Shown: positions 59,801 through 64,000 of the stretch, one piece after another | Layout of the letters: each line of letters opens with the position of its first letter | Position numbering within the stretch: the first letter of the stretch is position 1 | Assembly: GCF_037975245.1 (NCBI RefSeq) | Contig: NC_092567.1 | Location: 9,368,714-9,432,713, forward strand | DNA length: 64,000 bases | DNA from: Apostichopus japonicus | Lineage: Eukaryota; Echinodermata; Holothuroidea; Aspidochirotida; Stichopodidae | Direction: 5' to 3' | Made by a program: the position numbers and the translations under genes | The notes under the pieces: generated by a model | The model's input: only the letters and a program-made list of their open reading frames with translations | Database searches by the model: none | What the model was told of the DNA's origin: nothing

Positions 59801-62800
59801 TAGAGAATATTAATGTAACTATAAAATATTAAAACCAATTCTCTAACAATAGCAAATATTGACGTCACATTAGTATGACCAAAAGATGGGGAATGGACTT
59901 TTATTTTCCCATGTATCTCCCCCTCCACCCCCCCCCCCCCCTACTATTTGACCTGATACTTGTGGCTCAGACAATCTCTCTAAATTGTCTTTACATTTCA
60001 TCGCTATTGACTGAAAATGAATCAATGCATTTATGTTTGATAAGAAATCATTTTCTCTGAGCTGATCTGGACTTGGTCAACTAATTCTGATTCTCTACTT
60101 GAAGACATCAGAAGTGTTCATAGTATGCAAAAGTCTGCACTCGATGTATGTATACAAGTAGCTGAGGAAGTCACATAGCATTCTAGAAGACTCACCTCAG
60201 TTCCAATAAATGTTGGTCTAACGTACAGCGAGCTGGTAGTTGAATGGGGGACCCAGTCTGAGTCAAGGTTCACAAGATGTGCAATGCTTTGTACTAATTC
60301 AGCACCATTGAAGAGCTGTATGAGAGAGACAAATAAACTATCAAATACTTAGATTCAACATGAAGGACTACATGCCTACACAGTGACTACAATTATCCAT
60401 TATGACCTCACAAAGAACTAAGAATAATCAACAAAAGGCCTAACCTAATCTCCATATACTTTAAAGCATTGATTGTAGCTGTATATAATTAACAGGATGA
60501 AGATAATTAAACGATGAAAATAATGTGAAGAATTTTCTTAATATGAGAGTAAAACCAGCAAGTCAAGTTGATGAGAAACACATTGTTAAGTTTCTAGTAA
60601 TGAAATGCCAATCTCCTATCATTGACCGGGTTATTTCTCTGAAATTACTTACAGGTAAAGTAGCTCTTTCAGCAGTGTTTAGCATCCTCTTCATGTTTTC
60701 ATAAGGTCTAAAAACTCTTACAATATTATCCTCCCCTCTGTAAGCCTTCATTCCTTCATAGAGCTGCAAATATAAATAATGTGACGTTAATTCATATAAT
60801 GACATTCAATGCAGTTATAATAACACTATGACTCCTTAATTACACACATCAGCAAAACACTAGTACTCTTTTATTACACACATCAGCATTACACTATTAC
60901 TCCTTAATTACACACATCAGCATTACACTATAACTCCTAAATTACACACATCAGCATTACACTATAAGTCCTAAATTACACACATCAGCAATACACTATT
61001 ACTACTAAATTACACACATCAGCATTACACTATAAGTCCTAAATTACACACATCAGCAATACACTATTACTACTAAATTACACACATCAGCATTACACTA
61101 TAAGTCCTAAATTACACACATCAGCATTACACTATAAGTCCTAAATTACACACATCAGCATTACACTATAACTCCTAAATTACACACATCAGCATTACAC
61201 TATAAGTCCTAAATTACACACATCAGCAATACACTATTACTACTAAATTACACACATCAGCATTACACTATTACTCCTTTTACACATATTATCATTACAC
61301 TATATTACTCCTTAATTACACATATTCGCATTACACTATTACACCTAAATTACACACATCAGCAATACACTATTAAACCAATTAGAGGAGAAGTGAGGCC
61401 TTTGTCTTGCAGTTTAGCGAACCCAAATACAATAATGGCATCATTACATTTGGTAGTATACACTTAGTGTCTCCATTAGATGGACAGGAGTGTACTGTAT
61501 CTCTCGTTATAGTCACCTTATTAAATCATGAGGGAGGTGAAGGCACCCCCCCCCCATACATTATTGACTGTAGTGCAGCAATGGTGAACAACATAGTATC
61601 TCAACCACTGACAGAGAAGCATGTGGTCCTATATCCAACTACAAACCCAGAGAATTAGACTCTGCTTACAACCATTTAACATCAGAATTTGAGCAATTCT
61701 GAATATGTCAAGAGAATCCTCTCCTTTGTGGGTATTTTAAATCCAAAGCTTATAAATATTGGGATAAATTCTCATTATTACACCCTGCCTTCATTCTTAC
61801 TAAATATCATACAAAGATGGGCAAAGTACCTTTAGTTATCCAACATTTGATATTTCCTGGACATTTGCCAGCAGAGTAGGAAACAGGTGATGAAAACTTA
61901 CAGATCCATGTCATACACATAGTGATATGCTCTTTATAAACATTATCACATCCTGTACAACATGTGTGAAATGTCAACAGAATTATCATTACTGCGTACA
62001 CTGTGTATCATGCACGGTCTGTACTATACTGGTACGTAAACACAAGATGATACTCTGAAGAGCTCTCTGTTAAACAAAACACTGTTTAAGGTGTACTTCT
62101 ACTGGTACTACCAGATGGTACCATCTTTGTTTACTTCCTGCATGGCATGTTAACCCCTAAATCTTACTGGATATCGATGTGGAAACAAGAATTTGGCTGC
62201 TCCTCAATCTAACTACGGATCTAAGTGGATATAACCAGTTGGCTGCTCCTCAACCAAACTAGAGATCTAAGTGGATAGTTGGCTGCTCCTCAATCAAACT
62301 AGAGATCTAAGTGGATACAACCAGTTGGCTGCTCATCAATCAAACTAGAGATCTAAGTGGATATAACCAGTTGGCTGCTCCTCAACCAAACTAGAGATCT
62401 AAGTGGATACAACCAGTTGGCTGCTCATCAATCTAACTACAGATCTAAGAGGATACAACCAGTTGGCTGCTCCTCAACCAAACTAGAGATCTAGAGTGGA
62501 TACAACCAGTTGGCTGCTCCTCAACCAAACTAGAGATCTAAGTGGATAGTTGGCTGCTCCTCAATCAAACTAGAGATCTAAGTGGATACAACCAGTTGGC
62601 TGCTCATCAATCAAACTAGAGATCTAAGTGGATATAACCAGTTGGCTGCTCCTCAACCAAACTAGAGATCTAAGTGGATACAACCAGTTGGCTGCTCCTC
62701 AACCAAACTAGAGATCTAAGTGGATACAACCAGTTGGCTGCTCCTCAATCTAACTAGAGATCTAAGTGGATACAACCAGTTGGCTGCTCATCAATCAAAC

Positions 62801-63119
62801 TAGAGATCTAACTGGATACAACCAGTTGGCTGCTCCCCATAGTTTAGTTCTGCAAGAGCCAATGAGGTAAACATTCTTGTACAAAGGAACTTAAACTCAT
62901 GCCAAAACCTATACATACCTCCACTGCATAATGGAAGACTGTTGAAGCAGGGTGAAGTGAGAGATTTTCAAAAGGAGATATTTTGGGTGATTCCCAACCA
63001 TTCTCAGAAGACCATTCAATTGTCAGCATGTGGTCTGTAAAACTGCGGCCAAACACTAAGGTGTCTGGGTCAGGTTTCTCCTTAAGACTGGTTGACTTTT
63101 GAACCTGGAGGTCTGTGTA
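53797..63119 (-). CDS. BCAT: Branched-chain amino-acid aminotransferase, BCAT2-like (9 exons visible, 5' end outside window)
   Basis: Nine exons join into 369 residues plus stop; human BCAT1/2 have 386/392, so only the N-terminal exon(s) are missing, which also leaves cytosolic versus mitochondrial targeting unknown. It is a fold-type IV PLP enzyme that transaminates Leu, Ile and Val with 2-oxoglutarate. Markers: [44 protein letters not shown], the catalytic Lys in FKLGSNYGP, LTEVGTMN-type [10 protein letters not shown] (Glu contacts the PLP ring), ILPGITRKS, and [13 protein letters not shown] with the CxxC redox pair of animal BCATs. NYGP and EVGTMNIF favour BCAT2. GSNYG replaces the usual GGNYG. 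The last coding exon (YGRMEHEW...) is separated from the rest by a minisatellite intron. Confidence 0.93.
54449..55150. repeat. 30-bp minisatellite, about 23 copies
   Basis: gtcagactagccacaggacg plus gttcctacaa repeats at exactly 30 bp in the last BCAT intron. Long frames (plus [10 protein letters not shown], minus [10 protein letters not shown]) follow from a 30-base unit without stops. Variants are graded along the array: 'ggacgg' in the left and middle, 'ggactg' mainly on the right. Confidence 0.96.
55515..55618. repeat. 50-bp tandem duplication of a BCAT exon end plus splice donor
   Basis: Two copies offset 50 bases contain aactctgtgtcctat, ttacagttatacctgaatg and tccattaggg. On the minus strand this is the end of the penultimate exon (...CTAATGGACATTCAG) with GTATAA and 20-odd intron bases. 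The right copy belongs to the real exon. Confidence 0.93.
55599..55745 (-). CDS. BCAT: BCAT penultimate exon (CxxC motif)
   Basis: Acceptor CATTACTCAG ends at 55746; donor ATTCAG|GTATAA, 49 codons, phase 0. Encodes [37 protein letters not shown] and LMDIQ. The last ~20 bases and the donor are tandemly duplicated just downstream. Confidence 0.95.
57031..57099 (-). CDS. BCAT: BCAT exon (GEFKVSER)
   Basis: Acceptor TTACATATAG ends at 57100; donor AATAAG|GTAAAC, 23 codons, phase 0. Encodes [20 protein letters not shown]. Confidence 0.93.
57470..57693 (-). mobile_element. tRNA-derived SINE, copy B
   Basis: On the minus strand, 57693-57628 is a 66-base tRNA-like head (GGAGTG pairing with CACTCC, GTTCGAGTC B box). 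It is followed by a body matching copy A at 2508-2712 (gacaattcataac, attaaatatgaat, gagttcctgcttgcaggagg) and a TA-rich tail. It carries ~35 extra body bases relative to copy A. It lies in sense within a BCAT intron. Confidence 0.82.
58091..58176 (-). CDS. BCAT: BCAT exon (LPGITR)
   Basis: Acceptor TTCTTTCAG ends at 58177; donor AGATGG|GTAAGC, phase 0. Encodes [20 protein letters not shown] then SLLQLAERW. Confidence 0.94.
58492..58634 (-). CDS. BCAT: BCAT exon (NYGP ... EVGTMN)
   Basis: Acceptor TTAATTTAG ends at 58635; donor AATGGAG|GTAGGA, phase 1. Encodes [39 protein letters not shown] and ILWENEN. The junction codon before NYG is AGT (Ser). Confidence 0.95.
58765..59030. repeat. 57-bp minisatellite, 4-5 copies
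   Basis: gatgttagcacaccat ... actctacaacatataaatta recurs at 58779, 58836, 58893, 58950 and 59007 in the BCAT intron upstream of the NYGP exon. Confidence 0.93.
59428..59591 (-). CDS. BCAT: BCAT exon (substrate loop and catalytic Lys)
   Basis: Acceptor ACTTTCCAG ends at 59592; donor GGAAG|GTGAGA, phase 2. Encodes [37 protein letters not shown] and [12 protein letters not shown]; the Lys of FKLG aligns with the PLP-binding lysine. Confidence 0.95.
60196..60315 (-). CDS. BCAT: BCAT exon (RPTFIGTE)
   Basis: Acceptor CTCATACAG ends at 60316; donor ACTGAG|GTGAGT, 40 codons, phase 0. Encodes [20 protein letters not shown] and [20 protein letters not shown]. Confidence 0.95.
60653..60763 (-). CDS. 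BCAT: BCAT exon (YEGMKAYRG)
   Basis: Acceptor TATTTGCAG ends at 60764; donor TTACCT|GTAAGT, 37 codons, phase 0. Encodes [20 protein letters not shown] and [15 protein letters not shown]. Confidence 0.96.
60828..61378. repeat. 34-bp minisatellite, about 15 copies
   Basis: ctaaattacacacatcagca plus ttacactataagtc repeats at 34-bp spacing in the intron next to the YEGMKAYRG exon, with alternating ataagtcc and attactac variants forming two-unit blocks. Confidence 0.94.
62185..62840. repeat. 46-bp minisatellite, about 14 copies
   Basis: ggctgctcctcaaccaaact, agagatctaagtgg, atacaaccagtt is the full unit; a shortened ~38-bp form (gtggatagtt) occurs twice, 271 bases apart, marking a multi-unit duplication. 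It ends about 80 bases from the first visible BCAT exon. Confidence 0.94.
62919..63119 (-). CDS. BCAT: BCAT first visible exon
   Basis: Acceptor GACCCTTAG ends at 63120; donor GTGGAG|GTATGT, 67 codons, phase 0. Encodes [39 protein letters not shown] and [16 protein letters not shown]. The 5' acceptor shows an upstream exon that I did not find in 63120-64000. Confidence 0.95.
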
Positions 63120-64000
63120 CTAAGGGTCAAGTAAATAATAAAAGTCTATATATTTTCAAGGATTTTGGATAAGTTTCTTAGATAACTCTGACCTCACACG
63201 GTAAAAGCTGTTATGTAAAGTACTTTTCAACAAAGGCACTTGTACATCCACCTATATGGAAGAAATACAGTAGCAGAACAGAAATAGGATGAAGTTATAC
63301 TTGACATTGCCTTCTGAATCCTCCTTCATCTGGATTCATGAGGATTTATATAACACAATGAACTGGAACCTACTGTATGTAAACTTACACCCCACAAGAA
63401 CAAAGAGATACTATGGTTTACTTGTTCACTACCTAAAATCATCTATGCTTATACAGATTCAAAGAAGAACTGCACAACTTACTCTATATCTAACAAATTG
63501 TAACAATATTGCTCTACTGGCTAAATAACAACAAACATGCCCAACGCATGATCAAATTATGACACTATTGTGAAACTAACCAGTTTAAAAGGTATTGAAA
63601 GATCAACTTAGACATTTTGAGCTAGAACAGGATTTAAACCAGAAACCTTGGAATTACAAGTCAACTGAGCTTTCCAGCATTTCATTTAATACAACTAGCT
63701 TAAATATTTATTATAAAAATTAAACAAACTATATGGAAAAAATAAGGGAAAAAAACAATATTGAATTACTGTACATGGCATGATGATGTCCTTTTTAAAC
63801 CTGATCAAGTCCTCAACCTTGCTTGTGAAAAACGTTTATTGGTGATATCTCCAAAAATGATAATTATCTCTACCCCATAGATACATAATGATGCTTGGGT
63901 TAGTGTCTACTTTAACTTCATTGAGACTATTAGTTACATATCAAGTGCTATACAGGAGATGAATGGGACATTATCAATGTACATAGCATGAACAGATGAG
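63120..64000. other. BCAT upstream intron, no exon seen
   Basis: No N-terminal BCAT exon recognised. Near 63620-63675 the minus strand has a degenerate tRNA-like segment (agctcagttgacttgtaatt, ggtttctggtttaaatcc), probably an old tRNA-derived SINE. Confidence 0.4.

Overview
The window is animal nuclear DNA. It is AT-rich, has small exons with GT-AG introns, and is full of non-LTR retrotransposon remnants, tRNA-derived SINEs, terminal-inverted-repeat (TIR) DNA elements and minisatellites. Gene content and repeat style suggest a marine deuterostome invertebrate, most likely an echinoderm; a sea cucumber is possible, but that is a guess. I rebuilt four genes by hand from translated exons, splice sites and reading-frame closure across introns. 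All four lie on the minus strand, so each gene's 5' end is at the higher coordinate.

Layout. (1) 384-13728: a DCDC1-like doublecortin-repeat gene, 13 exons visible, 3' end beyond the left edge. (2) 23454-28995: a complete 5-exon membrane-anchored short-chain dehydrogenase closest to 17-beta-hydroxysteroid dehydrogenase type 2. (3) 35915-45634: a complete 5-exon LIN7/VELI scaffold gene (L27 plus PDZ) with a tiny first exon and a probable GC-AG first intron. (4) 53797-63119: a branched-chain amino-acid aminotransferase (BCAT), 9 exons visible, only the N-terminal exon(s) missing beyond the right edge.

Between and inside the genes: a nested pair of TIR elements (31838-33178), a 661-bp TIR element with a perfect 8-bp target duplication (16938-17598), a 2.1-kb TIR element with a recurring TGACGTACGGGAC motif (40099-42238), a 2-kb foldback repeat (42737-44716), reverse-transcriptase remnants (50-345, 34080-34602, 39269-39970), two copies of one tRNA-derived SINE, and about a dozen unrelated minisatellites. 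The largest is a 39-bp array of about 110 units at 49013-53366, open in three frames but probably non-coding.

The four genes do not form a functional unit: cilia/microtubule (DCDC1), steroid or retinoid metabolism (HSD17B2-like), polarity/synapse scaffold (LIN7) and amino-acid catabolism (BCAT). The most unusual signals are two independent tandem duplications of an exon 3' end together with its splice donor (HSD17B2-like exon 4; BCAT penultimate exon), the GC-AG/TISU-like first exon of LIN7, and the 40-45 kb block of inverted-repeat elements inside LIN7 intron 1.
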